Of a stretch of DNA of 18,956 nt, positions 1 through 10,151 are shown piece by piece. The translations under genes and the position numbers were made by a program. Source of the stretch: Lachnospiraceae bacterium UBA935. GTDB taxonomy: Bacteria > Bacillota > Clostridia > Lachnospirales > Lachnospiraceae. Positions within the stretch are counted from its first letter, which is position 1. Every line of letters starts with the position of its first letter. Below the pieces are notes generated by a model that was not told the DNA's origin, made no database searches, and saw only the letters and a program-made list of their open reading frames with translations. The DNA is taken from assembly GCA_002293525.1 (NCBI GenBank), contig DBDJ01000063.1:1-18956 (forward strand). The letters are read 5' to 3'.

Positions 1-248
1 ATCGGTCCCTGGCATCCCGGCTCGCCTTTCGGCCCGCAAGGACCCGGGCGTCCCGGTTCCCCTTGTGGTCCCATCGGTCCCGGATTACCTTGGCATCCAG
101 GCTCTCCCTGAGGTCCCTGAGGCCCCATCGATCCTGAACATCCGCAAGAAACTTTCTCATATTCATCATGACAGTCGCAAGTTGCCCTGTTATCAGAGCA
201 GCCGCAGGAATAGGAAGAGTCCCTATTGAAATTAAAACGATCTTGCAT
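1..248 (-). CDS. collagen-like Gly-X-Y repeat protein, 5' part only
   Basis: The minus strand reads 82 codons from an ATG at 248 to the window edge without a stop, so the C-terminal part is missing. The start is fixed by an AAAGGAG ribosome binding site at plus positions 252-258. Residues 1-38 are polar and Cys-rich (CGC, CDC and CGC motifs). From Gly39 every third residue is glycine, giving at least 14 unbroken Gly-X-Y triplets with many GPQ, GEP and GPM units, the signature of bacterial collagen-like proteins. Such proteins form trimeric stalks and in spore formers often lie on the exosporium (family knowledge, BclA-type). Cysteines also occur inside the collagen stretch (GCQ, GPC), which could crosslink trimers. 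No signal peptide is visible, which fits a mother-cell-deposited spore surface protein better than a secreted one (inference). The repeat class is certain, the location is not. Confidence 0.85.
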   Translation of the reverse strand, partial: MQDRFNFNRDSSYSCGCSDNRATCDCHDEYEKVSCGCSGSMGPQGPQGEPGCQGNPGPMGPQGEPGRPGPCGPKGEPGCQGP

Positions 249-303
249 TTTTCTCTCCTTTACTATTTTGTTGCAAATTGTATATTTATGTCGTATCTTA
301 ATT

Positions 304-334
304 TATTATATGTATTATTGGAAATATCTGTGAA
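304..334 (-). promoter_or_regulatory. promoter of the collagen-like gene, SigmaK-like or SigmaA-like
   Basis: Read on the minus strand, CATATAATA (312 to 304) matches the SigmaK -10 consensus CATAnnnTA. A CACA box at 332-329 matches the SigmaK -35 mACm, with 17 bases between AC and CATA. The same stretch can be read as a SigmaA promoter, TTCACA, 18-base spacer, TATAAT. The leader to the ATG would be about 50 bases. The lipoprotein gene at the right edge has the same arrangement. Confidence 0.5.
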
Positions 335-387
335 AGAACTCGCCAAAGCTTTTACATAAAACAATCTCAGCCCGTCAGGACAAATGG

Positions 388-561
388 TTACGGAAGCATT
401 TCGTTCCGGCCGTAATCGTGATCGCTTAACTGACAATGATAGTAGTGTGTAAAGAAATTCTAAGTCTCTAAAGTACAGAGACTAAGAATTACTATATTAC
501 ACACGGAAGAACGTCTAAAGCCGTTCTTCTCACGGATGGTTTATGCCGCTTGTAGCGGCAT
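388..561. other. cluster of four hairpins in the 249-747 intergenic gap
   Basis: This gap carries no gene but four consecutive inverted repeats. (1) 388-393 with 410-415, TTACGG/CCGTAA. (2) A 60-base near-palindrome at 445-504: an outer 8-bp arm GTGTGTAA/TTACACAC and an inner 13-base arm (457-469 with 477-489) with one mismatch and a 7-base loop. (3) 506-513 with 522-529, GAAGAACG/CGTTCTTC. (4) 543-550 with 554-561, ATGCCGCT/AGCGGCAT, loop TGT. None is followed by a clear T-run, so they are not ordinary terminators. They could be a structured RNA on either strand, or the remains of a mobile element. From 562 to 735 the sequence is AT-rich and I see no strong promoter there. Confidence 0.55.
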
Positions 562-747
562 GTTGTAAGTGTTTATAAGATATAATGATTTTTACTTTTT
601 AAATTTGTGCAAAAACGATAATATCTTAATTAATATTTCATTTTCTTATTTATTTGTCAGAGTATTTATGTTAGAATATGGATGTATGACAAAATAAGTA
701 TTAGCTCCTGAAAATAGGCTCTGGAAGCTGACGAGAAGGTGAAGCGT

Positions 748-1833
748 ATGAGAAGAATCCCCTTAATGATGCTAACCCCGGATATGAAACTTGGTAAGTC
801 CATATATAACGAAGCTGTTTTGCTGCTCAAAAAAGGGACTGCCAACTTAAACCGCTATGTCAACAAACTCAGCGAACTTGGTATAGACACGGTTTATGTT
901 GATGACAAAGTCAGTGAAGGCATCGAAATCCCCGATGCAATCTCAGAAGAGACCCGCAAACAATGTAAAGAAGCCTTAACAGATACCTTTCACCATATCC
1001 GCCAGGGCGGCAGTCTTGAAAGCACCAGATTGTCCGAGCTGGTGTCGCATCTGATCGATGAAATCGTAAGCCAGCCCAATATTATTGTCAGCCTTCACGA
1101 CATCGGCAGTTCCAAGGATGAAACCCTGCTTCACTGCGTAAACACGGCGGTTTACGGGCTGATCTTGGCCAACCGGGTGGGCATGAGCGAGATTTCCCAG
1201 CGTGACCTGGCCCAAGGGCTGCTGCTTCACGACATCGGCAAGATTGCCTTGGATCAGAACATCCTTTATAAAAGCGAACGTCTGACCGATGATGAATTTG
1301 CCCATATTATGCAGCACCCGGCGCTGGGCTATGACATCCTGAAAAAGGATCCGCTTCTTACCGAAGCAACCAGGCGCATTGCCCTAAGCCACCACGAACG
1401 TCTGGACGGTTCCGGCTATTTAAACGGTGCCAGCGGCGGCGAGCTCAATTACCTGATCAGGATCGCCTCGATCGTAGACGTTTATGATGCCTTGACTGTG
1501 AACCGCTGTTACCGCAAAAGCTTTACGCCAAGCAAGGCGGCGGACATCCTGATGGCTGACGCCGTGGAAAAACTCGATGCCGAGCTGACCGCTAACTTTT
1601 TCCAGAGCATCGCCATATATCCCAACGGCAATCCCCTGATCCTGTCGGACGGCAGCATGGCCATCGTAAAAGAGCAGAATCCGGGTATCCCTTTTCGTCC
1701 GATCGTGCGCATAGTCGAGTCGAAGAACGGCAAGAATATGCCCGGTGAGGACATCGACCTGTCCGCCGTGCTGAACATTACCGTTATCGAAGATGATCCC
1801 GAGATCATCTCAGCTTTGCAGATGGCGATGTAG
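748..1833 (+). CDS. HD-GYP domain protein, probable cyclic-di-GMP phosphodiesterase
   Basis: The protein has 361 residues from ATG 748. An upstream in-frame GTG at 739 was not chosen, because AGAAGGTGA at 735-742 is the ribosome binding site and overlaps that GTG. Residues 1-70 form a small N-terminal domain of the kind found before HD-GYP domains in clostridia. The HD-GYP domain covers roughly 110-290, with HDIGK at 161-165, HHE at 215-217, DGSGYL at 220-225 and a later DVYDALT motif. Canonical members have GYP, and here the proline is leucine. These residues bind the metals that cleave cyclic-di-GMP to pGpG or GMP (family knowledge). No membrane segment or signal peptide is seen, so it acts in the cytoplasm. 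It stands alone, followed by the independently promoted valS. The fold is secure; activity is inferred from intact HD and HHE residues. Confidence 0.88.
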   Translation: MRRIPLMMLTPDMKLGKSIYNEAVLLLKKGTANLNRYVNKLSELGIDTVYVDDKVSEGIEIPDAISEETRKQCKEALTDTFHHIRQGGSLESTRLSELVSHLIDEIVSQPNIIVSLHDIGSSKDETLLHCVNTAVYGLILANRVGMSEISQRDLAQGLLLHDIGKIALDQNILYKSERLTDDEFAHIMQHPALGYDILKKDPLLTEATRRIALSHHERLDGSGYLNGASGGELNYLIRIASIVDVYDALTVNRCYRKSFTPSKAADILMADAVEKLDAELTANFFQSIAIYPNGNPLILSDGSMAIVKEQNPGIPFRPIVRIVESKNGKNMPGEDIDLSAVLNITVIEDDPEIISALQMAM

Positions 1834-1868
1834 TTTCGGGGATATCAAGATCCATAACGTTCAAGACT

Positions 1869-1884
1869 CAAGTAGCCAAGTAGC
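1869..1884. repeat. 8-bp tandem duplication after the HD-GYP gene
   Basis: CAAGTAGC occurs twice head to tail at 1869-1876 and 1877-1884, 36 bases after the stop codon and just before the valS promoter. It is one of several short tandem duplications near gene ends in this window. Confidence 0.7.
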
Positions 1885-1892
1885 AAATATTC

Positions 1893-1921
1893 TTGACAAA
1901 GTTTTAATTGACTACTATATT
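1893..1921 (+). promoter_or_regulatory. SigmaA promoter of the valS T-box leader
   Basis: A perfect -35 TTGACA (1893-1898), a 17-base spacer and a -10 TATATT (1916-1921) place the transcript start near 1928, directly ahead of the T-box leader. Confidence 0.85.
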
Positions 1922-1927
1922 AATAGG

Positions 1928-2264
1928 AAAGAGCAACCACAAAGGTTATGAAGAAGAGGAGTATGCATTCACCCTTATCAGAGAGGAAGACCCTTGGCTG
2001 TAAGGTCATCTTAAGAAGGAGATGCGGAAAGTAGCTTCGGAACCGGAGAGCCCAACGGATCCTGCATGCAGGCAACCGCAGTAAGTTCTCACGTCTCATC
2101 CACGTTACCGGATCTGTTACTTTAAACTGTGCCTCCTGTGCCCTAATATAGCGGGATGACATAAGCCGCTTTTTAAAGTGATGAATAAGATGCCGCCTCA
2201 GGCGGTAAACAAAGGTGGTACCGCGTTGACACGCCCTTTGCCGTAATCGGTGAGGGGTTTTTTT
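1928..2264 (+). promoter_or_regulatory. T-box leader controlling valS
   Basis: The T-box sequence AAAGGTGGTACCGCG lies at 2211-2225. Stem I landmarks are present in order: AGTA of the loop E motif (about 1960-1963), AGAGAG (1980-1985) and an apical GGCTG (1996-2000). A linker ACGTTACC at 2102-2109 fits the IIA/B region. The antiterminator would pair CCGCC (2193-2197) with GGTGG (2214-2218). By rough folding the best specifier candidate is GTA (a Val codon) at 2081-2083, followed by a purine, but I could not fold it rigorously. Uncharged tRNA-Val would stabilise the antiterminator and allow transcription into valS (family knowledge). Confidence 0.92.
2234..2264 (+). terminator. T-box attenuator terminator
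   Basis: The arm 2234-2243 pairs with 2248-2257 around a TAAT loop, forming a 10-bp stem with a few G-U pairs, followed by seven T (2258-2264). It is mutually exclusive with the T-box antiterminator because its use follows the ACCGCG segment. Confidence 0.85.
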
Positions 2265-2375
2265 GCCCGCAGTCGCAGGAATAAAAACAGCACTTTGTGC
2301 CGCCAGTCCAGCGCGGGAAATGCCACATCAGTATTTCACTAATAAAAGAAAAGATATATAAGAAAGGAAGTCACC

Positions 2376-5183
<2,808 letters not shown>

Positions 5184-5241
5184 GGGATATCCATCAGGCG
5201 TACAGACACATTTGAAATATGACGATTAGGCGCCCGCGCCC

Positions 5242-5298
5242 GAACCAAGAGCCTGCGAAAGCAGACCCTTGGTTTCTCGTATCGGAAAGTACTGATAC
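5242..5298 (+). other. two hairpins in the valS-to-DUF342 gap
   Basis: Hairpin 1 pairs AACCAAG (5243-5249) with CTTGGTT (5268-5274) and contains an inner CTGC-GAAA-GCAG stem with a GNRA tetraloop (5253-5264). Hairpin 2 pairs GTATCGG (5279-5285) with CTGATAC (5292-5298). No long T-run follows, so this is more likely a structured leader or processing site than a strong terminator. I see no convincing promoter in 5184-5328, so the next gene may be co-transcribed with valS. Confidence 0.5.
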
Positions 5299-5328
5299 AA
5301 GAAAATGCATTGGCAATTAGGAGAATTT

Positions 5329-6837
5329 ATGGATAATGACAGTACGCTTCCGCAAGGCACGGATCAGGCCGAGACAGAAAATCAGCCCGAAACTGAAAAT
5401 CAGGCCGGAACGGAAAATAATATAGATACAGCTTTAGATACCATGCTCGAGCGGCTCGACATCAATCGGTCATATACCAAGATTGAAGAAGATCATATGC
5501 GGGCATGGTTATATTTGATGCCTCCCGATCCCGGAGATGCCAAATATAACAAGCAGGAGATAAAAGACTATCTGAAACGGAGCGGGATTGTCTTCGGATA
5601 TCATGAATCAAATATCGCCGCCATGGCCAATAAAGGCGTTTACTGCCGAGAGATCGTAGTTGCCGAAGGCAGACTGCCGGACGAAGGCCAAGACGGTTAT
5701 TTCGAATATACCTTCGAAGCCGAAGTAAAAGGCCCACAGATCCTCGAAGACGGAACGGTCGATTATACGGCCGCCAATAAATTAGTGAATGTCCGGGCCG
5801 GGGACAAGCTCGCGACCTACCGGCCAGCCAGACAAGGCACAGACGGCAGCGATATCATGGGCAACCTCATGAAAGCCGCCGTGGTAAAAGAACTGCCGAT
5901 ACTCCGCGGAAACGGAATCAGAAGAGACACCGACGATACTTATTATGCCGAAAAAGAAGGCAAGGTCGAACTACGTGACGGCAAGCTCGATATCAAGAGC
6001 ACCCATGAAATATACGGCGATGTCGATCTGACTATCGGCAAAGTTGAATTTTTCGGGGACATCATCATTAACGGCAATGTCTTGTCCGGCGTAGTCGTCC
6101 GTGCCGGCCGGAATATTGAAATAAGAGGTTCAGTCGAGGCAGCTTCCTTATTCGCCGGCGGCGACATCATCCTGCAGCGAGGCATTCAGGGCCAGCAGCG
6201 TGCCAAAGCTTCCGCCAGGGGCAGCATATTTGCCAAATTTATCGAGCAGACGGTCGTAACCGCAGGTGCCGACGTTGTTGCCGACAGCATAATGAACTCC
6301 CGTATTGTAGCCGAAGGCACGGTCAGGCTGTCCGGAAAAAGAGGCGTGATCGTAGGCGGCTATACCCATGGCCTGCTTGGGATCGACACCGTCAGCGTGG
6401 GAAATGACGCGGAAACCCGTACCGTGATTCACGCCGGCTGTGAAGCAGATATGTTTGACAAGATAGCGGAACTGAAGAAGCGGGAAGTACAGGTCAGACG
6501 TACCCTTGATGAACTTCGGGAAACCTTGGAGGATATCAACAAAAAATCTGCCGTTTATGGGGAAAAGGTTCAGCAGACGATGGATTCCTCGGTACAAAAG
6601 ACCATCTATCAGGAAAAGGAGCTGCGTGAGGAACTGGCTATCCTGATCAGTGACCAGCAGGATATCCAGGCCTATATCCAAAGGGGTAAAGGGGCACAGA
6701 TCCGCATAGACGGCAATATCTTCCGCGGGACGGTAATCTGTGTGGCACAGCTGCAGATGCCGATTGAGAAGAATACTAGTTTTATGAATTATATTGCTCA
6801 GGGCGGGGCGATTGTGGGGAGTGTTATCGTGCATTAG
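5329..6837 (+). CDS. DUF342 / FapA-family polymerising beta-helix protein
   Basis: The protein has 502 residues from ATG 5329, which is preceded by AGGAG at 5319-5323. An in-frame ATG at 5305 has no ribosome binding site. Residues about 14-31 are three 6-residue acidic repeats (AETENQ, PETENQ, AGTENN). Next comes an N-terminal domain (about 35-190) and a right-handed beta-helix (about 205-365), seen as Gly/Asn/Val turns such as IEIRGSVEAA and GDIIING. A charged coiled coil spans about 372-450, and the C-terminus returns to beta-helix (IRIDGNIFRG). This is the layout of the FapA/DUF342 family, common in Firmicutes and of poorly known function, sometimes linked to flagella or cell-shape factors (family knowledge). 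No signal peptide or membrane segment is visible. Nothing around it points to flagella. Confidence 0.85.
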   Translation: MDNDSTLPQGTDQAETENQPETENQAGTENNIDTALDTMLERLDINRSYTKIEEDHMRAWLYLMPPDPGDAKYNKQEIKDYLKRSGIVFGYHESNIAAMANKGVYCREIVVAEGRLPDEGQDGYFEYTFEAEVKGPQILEDGTVDYTAANKLVNVRAGDKLATYRPARQGTDGSDIMGNLMKAAVVKELPILRGNGIRRDTDDTYYAEKEGKVELRDGKLDIKSTHEIYGDVDLTIGKVEFFGDIIINGNVLSGVVVRAGRNIEIRGSVEAASLFAGGDIILQRGIQGQQRAKASARGSIFAKFIEQTVVTAGADVVADSIMNSRIVAEGTVRLSGKRGVIVGGYTHGLLGIDTVSVGNDAETRTVIHAGCEADMFDKIAELKKREVQVRRTLDELRETLEDINKKSAVYGEKVQQTMDSSVQKTIYQEKELREELAILISDQQDIQAYIQRGKGAQIRIDGNIFRGTVICVAQLQMPIEKNTSFMNYIAQGGAIVGSVIVH

Positions 6838-6839
6838 GG

Positions 6840-6905
6840 ATTGGTTCTATGGTCATTGGTTCTACGGTCAGTGCAGGTTGGCTTGAAATAATTGGTTCTA
6901 CGGTC
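6840..6905 (+). repeat. 15-bp direct repeats after the DUF342 gene
   Basis: ATTGGTTCTAYGGTC occurs three times: 6840-6854 and 6855-6869 head to tail, and 6891-6905. The first copy begins three bases after the stop codon. The copies form the left flank of the palindromic element. Confidence 0.85.
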
Positions 6906-7186
6906 ATCGCCATATGGCGCAAGCGTCATCTGCTCTGGTTCAGTCATCCGAAAATAAGTGTAGCTAAGTTTCTCACCCAAAGTGTTGGCAGCTCCCGTGT
7001 CGCCATCAAGCGCCGTCCATGGCGCGTGATGGCTTGTGCGGCATCCGTGGCCGCACAACACTGTTTTTTCAGTGAGAATCTAAGCTACACTAATTTTCTC
7101 CCGGATTCACCAGAGCAGATGACGCTTGCGCCATATAACGATGACCGCCCCAGCGCCACATAGGAGTCATACCAATAACCATAACC
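6843..7186. mobile_element. MITE-like palindromic element with long inverted repeats
   Basis: The whole 6838-7196 gap holds no gene and is organised as a nested palindrome. The outer ends match: GGTTCTATGGTCATTGGT (6843-6860) against the reverse complement of 7171-7186 with a 2-base gap and one transition. CGGTCATCG (6901-6909) pairs with 7139-7147. A perfect 28-base arm at 6912-6939 pairs with 7109-7136. A 27-base arm, 6950-6976, pairs with 7072-7098 with three mismatches. The centre holds two further hairpins: 7002-7014 with 7021-7033, and 7034-7042 with 7050-7058 (TTGTGCGGC/GCCGCACAA). There is no transposase and no obvious target duplication. It could be a non-autonomous mobile element or a stable structured RNA. 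Its right end abuts the folC ribosome binding site. Confidence 0.75.
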
Positions 7187-7196
7187 GAGGTGCCCC

Positions 7197-8555
7197 ATGA
7201 TTCAGCCGACCTACAACGAATGTGTAGAATACATCTTAAGTATCCCCAGAACAAGCAGCAAACACACCAAACACACCAAGCCCGGCCCGCCCCCAGACAA
7301 CGCCAGCCTGCCGCACACCCCGGCAGACATCCGTGCCTTCCTGGCATTTATGGGCAACCCCGCCATGGAAAGCCGCTTCCTCCACGTAGCCGGCACAAAC
7401 GGCAAAGGCAGCGTCTGCGCCTATCTGCGCCACATCCTTTCCGAGGCAGGAATTACTGTCGGCATGTTCACCTCCCCCCATCTGGTCACGATCCGCGAAC
7501 GCATCATGATCAACGACCGCCTGGTAACGGAAGCAGAGTTTGTGGCCGCCTTCCAAGCCGTAAAAGAAGCTGCAGAGCGTTTTTCCCATTACCAGAATGC
7601 CGCTTTTCACCCGACCTTTTTCGAGTTCCTCTTCTATATGGCCATGAAGATTTTTTTCCGCCACGCTCCCGAATACATCATTCTGGAAACCGGGCTGGGC
7701 GGCCGTCTGGACGCCACCAATGCGATACCGTCACCAAAGGTGTGCGTAATTACCCCGGTCGGCTACGATCACATGGAATTTCTAGGTGACACGCTGCCGG
7801 AAATAGCCGGCGAAAAGGCAGGCATCCTGAAGCCGGGAGTCCCGGCGGTGATATGGGATGAAAGAGAAGAAGTTACCCGAAAGCTGACAGCGGCGGCCGC
7901 AAAAACCGGCTGTCCGCTTTTCCCGGTTAAGCCCCCGGACATAAAAATTCTTCAAATAGAAAATAAAACCATTGATTTTTCTTTTCATTCTCGTTATGAT
8001 ATGTATGTCAGACTTTGCCTGTCTACTCCGGCCATCTATCAGACCGCCAATGCGGCGCTGGCTGTCCGGGCCGCAGAACTGCTGGAAGATAAACGGATTT
8101 CCTGGGATCTTATCCGTGGCGGGTTGCTGAGAACCCATTGGCCGGGCCGCATGGAAGAGATTGAGAAGCAGATTTTTCTGGACGGCGCCCACAACGAAGA
8201 CGGGATAAAGGCTTTTCTGGATACGGTCCGCGCTGACGGCTGCCGGGGGAAACGGTTTTTACTGTTCGGAGGGGTCAGGGATAAGCAATATGGACGGATC
8301 ACCGACATGCTGATCCGGTCGGGACTGTTTGCCGAAGCAGCGGCGGTGCCGCTTTTGAACAGCCGCAGTTTATCCATGGAAGAACTGACGCAAGTGTTCG
8401 GCGGGTGCGTGTGCCTGCCCGCTGCCGTTTATGAGGATGTCGGCGCAGGATTTGCCGCCCTCAAGCGGAAGAAAAAAGACGAAGATGCGATTTATATTAC
8501 CGGTTCACTCTATTTAGCAGGACAGATAAAACGCGGTAAGGAGAAAATCTTATGA
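7197..8555 (+). CDS. folC: folylpolyglutamate synthase / dihydrofolate synthase
   Basis: The 452-residue Mur-ligase-family enzyme adds glutamates to folates with ATP, and in many bacteria also makes dihydrofolate from dihydropteroate. The start follows GAGGTG at 7187-7192, which abuts the palindromic element. The P-loop GTNGKGS is at 66-72, followed by FTSPH, then ETGLGGRLDATN and the DGAHNEDG motif. The P-loop lies about 15-20 residues later than usual because of a His/Lys/Pro-rich insert at about 20-40 (KHTKHTKPGPPPDN). That insert is coded by a 9-bp perfect duplication at 7260-7277. The gene overlaps the next small gene by 4 bases (ATGA), implying translational coupling. The family is certain; whether it has one or both activities cannot be told from sequence alone. 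Confidence 0.95.
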   Translation: MIQPTYNECVEYILSIPRTSSKHTKHTKPGPPPDNASLPHTPADIRAFLAFMGNPAMESRFLHVAGTNGKGSVCAYLRHILSEAGITVGMFTSPHLVTIRERIMINDRLVTEAEFVAAFQAVKEAAERFSHYQNAAFHPTFFEFLFYMAMKIFFRHAPEYIILETGLGGRLDATNAIPSPKVCVITPVGYDHMEFLGDTLPEIAGEKAGILKPGVPAVIWDEREEVTRKLTAAAAKTGCPLFPVKPPDIKILQIENKTIDFSFHSRYDMYVRLCLSTPAIYQTANAALAVRAAELLEDKRISWDLIRGGLLRTHWPGRMEEIEKQIFLDGAHNEDGIKAFLDTVRADGCRGKRFLLFGGVRDKQYGRITDMLIRSGLFAEAAAVPLLNSRSLSMEELTQVFGGCVCLPAAVYEDVGAGFAALKRKKKDEDAIYITGSLYLAGQIKRGKEKIL

Positions 8556-8707
8556 TAAATTTTGAGGAAGAGTTAAAAAAATTCCACCCCAGCCTTGAGG
8601 TGGAAGATGCTGAAGAAGCCATATACAATCAGGACCTCACCGACATGACGGATCTATTGATTAAGATGGTGAAGAAGGTCGATACTGAGATAGAGTCAGA
8701 AGAATAA
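8552..8707 (+). CDS. conserved-looking 51-residue acidic protein
   Basis: The ATG at 8552 overlaps the folC stop in an ATGA arrangement and has a strong AAGGAG site at 8538-8543, so it is very probably translated. The product is acidic and predicted helical (MINFEEELKKF... DMTDLLIKMVKKVDTEIE), with no Cys, signal peptide or membrane segment. I do not recognise it. The next gene starts 11 bases on, and its ribosome binding site overlaps this stop codon, so the three genes form one operon. The layout suggests a small cytoplasmic partner of the zinc-ribbon/TPR protein (inference). Confidence 0.75.
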   Translation: MINFEEELKKFHPSLEVEDAEEAIYNQDLTDMTDLLIKMVKKVDTEIESEE

Positions 8708-8718
8708 GGAGAAATATC

Positions 8719-10131
8719 ATGGTATGTTACCAATGCGGACGCCGTTTGTCAGAAAATGATTTCTGTACCGGCTGCGGAGCGGATGTTTCCCTGTATAAAA
8801 AGATACTATCCGCATCCAACCGTTTATATAACGACGGACTGGAAAAGGCCACGGTGCGGGATTTATCCGGAGCTGCCGCTGTCCTTCGCCAGAGCCTGAA
8901 ATGCAATAAGAACAATATCGAGGCCCGTAATCTGCTGGGATTGGTTTATTTTGAGATGGGTGAAGTCGTGGCGGCCTTAAGCGAGTGGGTCATCAGCAAG
9001 AATATCCGTTCCCAGAAGAATATTGCCGACGATTATATCACGATGATCCAGACGAATCAGAGCCGGCTGGATACCATCAACCAGACTATTAAGAAATATA
9101 ACCAGGCCCTGGCTTACTGCTGTCAGGACAGCAAGGACCTGGCGGTCATCCAGCTGAAAAAGGTGTTGTCTTACAATCCGAAATTTATCCGGGCCCATCA
9201 GCTGCTGGCGCTTTTATATATCAGTGCCGAGGAATGGGACAATGCCAAGACCGAACTGCATAAATGCAGTGAGATTGATACCAACAATACCATCACCCTG
9301 CGATATCTTCTGGAAGCAAACAACATGTCAATGCCAGAGGAAGCCGTCAAGGGCAGCGGAACGAAAAAGAAGGCTTCCCGGGAAGCCATCCGTTACCAGA
9401 ACGGCAACGAAACCATTATCCAGCCAGGCAAGACCAGGGATCTCAAAGGCGCCTCAGCATTGTTTAACATCGGGATCGGGGTGGTGATCGGTATTGCCAT
9501 AGCCTGCAGCCTGATCCTGCCGGCCCAGATCCAGAAAGTCAAGGCAGAGACCGAAGATAAAGCCCGGGCGGTAAGCGAACAATTGGATGCCAAAACGGCA
9601 ACCATTGACGAAATGGAGCAGAATATCGATGTCATTACGGCGGAGAACGAGCGGCTGGCCGCGGAAGTGGCGGAGTACGAAAGCGCTGAAGACAATACGG
9701 CAGCAGTTGACAACCTGCTGATGGCATCCAGCGTGTACCTGCAGAATCCCGAAGATCTGGAAGGGATTGCCAACTATATGGATATGATCACCTTGGAGGA
9801 AATCGCGCAGTCTTCGCCGGCCTTTGCCGATCTGTATGAGAGCATGCTGCTGGCGGCCGGGAAGCCGCTGGGGGATGTCTGTTATGAAGCCGGCCATACC
9901 GATTACCGGGCGGGAGACTATGACAAAGCGATTCCGAATCTGTTAAAGGCCTTCCAGTATGACCGGGAAAATGGCGAAGCCTTGCTCTATCTTGCCAACT
10001 CTTACCGGGAGACCGGTGAAACGGAAAAAGCCAAGGAAGCGTATGCGCAAGTGATCGAACTGTTCCCTGGCACGGAAAAAGCCAACCGGGCGGACGACTA
10101 TCTGGTGGAGATCAACACTACCGGTAATTAA
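8719..10131 (+). CDS. zinc-ribbon, TPR-repeat membrane protein
   Basis: The protein has 470 residues, starting after AAGGAG at 8706-8711. Residues 3-19 form a double-CxxC zinc ribbon (CYQCG...CTGCG). About 28-200 are TPR-like helical repeats. A single hydrophobic segment lies at about 246-265 (IGIGVVIGIAIACSLIL), followed by a coiled coil at about 270-325. The C-terminus (about 395-467) carries further TPRs (YRAGDYDKAIPNLLKAFQYD). With no signal peptide, the ribbon and first TPRs should be cytoplasmic and the coiled coil with the last TPRs outside (inference). This looks like a protein-interaction scaffold, and no enzyme motif is present. It ends the folC operon and precedes the spoIIA operon, but a terminator separates the two, so a sporulation role is only suggested by position. 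Confidence 0.8.
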   Translation: MVCYQCGRRLSENDFCTGCGADVSLYKKILSASNRLYNDGLEKATVRDLSGAAAVLRQSLKCNKNNIEARNLLGLVYFEMGEVVAALSEWVISKNIRSQKNIADDYITMIQTNQSRLDTINQTIKKYNQALAYCCQDSKDLAVIQLKKVLSYNPKFIRAHQLLALLYISAEEWDNAKTELHKCSEIDTNNTITLRYLLEANNMSMPEEAVKGSGTKKKASREAIRYQNGNETIIQPGKTRDLKGASALFNIGIGVVIGIAIACSLILPAQIQKVKAETEDKARAVSEQLDAKTATIDEMEQNIDVITAENERLAAEVAEYESAEDNTAAVDNLLMASSVYLQNPEDLEGIANYMDMITLEEIAQSSPAFADLYESMLLAAGKPLGDVCYEAGHTDYRAGDYDKAIPNLLKAFQYDRENGEALLYLANSYRETGETEKAKEAYAQVIELFPGTEKANRADDYLVEINTTGN

Positions 10132-10151
10132 TAGGATAAACCTAATGAATT

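Noticed and set aside
168..359. Plus-strand 63-codon frame at the left
   Set aside because: It runs antisense to the collagen-like gene start and its promoter and has no ribosome binding site.
445..561. CRISPR array or retron
   Set aside because: The hairpins differ from each other with no repeat-spacer periodicity, and no cas or reverse transcriptase gene is in the window.
5184..5328. Cyclic-di-GMP riboswitch before the DUF342 gene, suggested by the GAAA tetraloop and the nearby HD-GYP gene
   Set aside because: The conserved GEMM core sequences and paired two-stem junction are not present; only simple hairpins are seen.
6849..7163. Open frames on both strands between the DUF342 gene and folC, sharing similar peptides
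   Set aside because: The shared peptides are a by-product of the inverted repeat arms. There is no ribosome binding site and the nucleotide structure explains the similarity.
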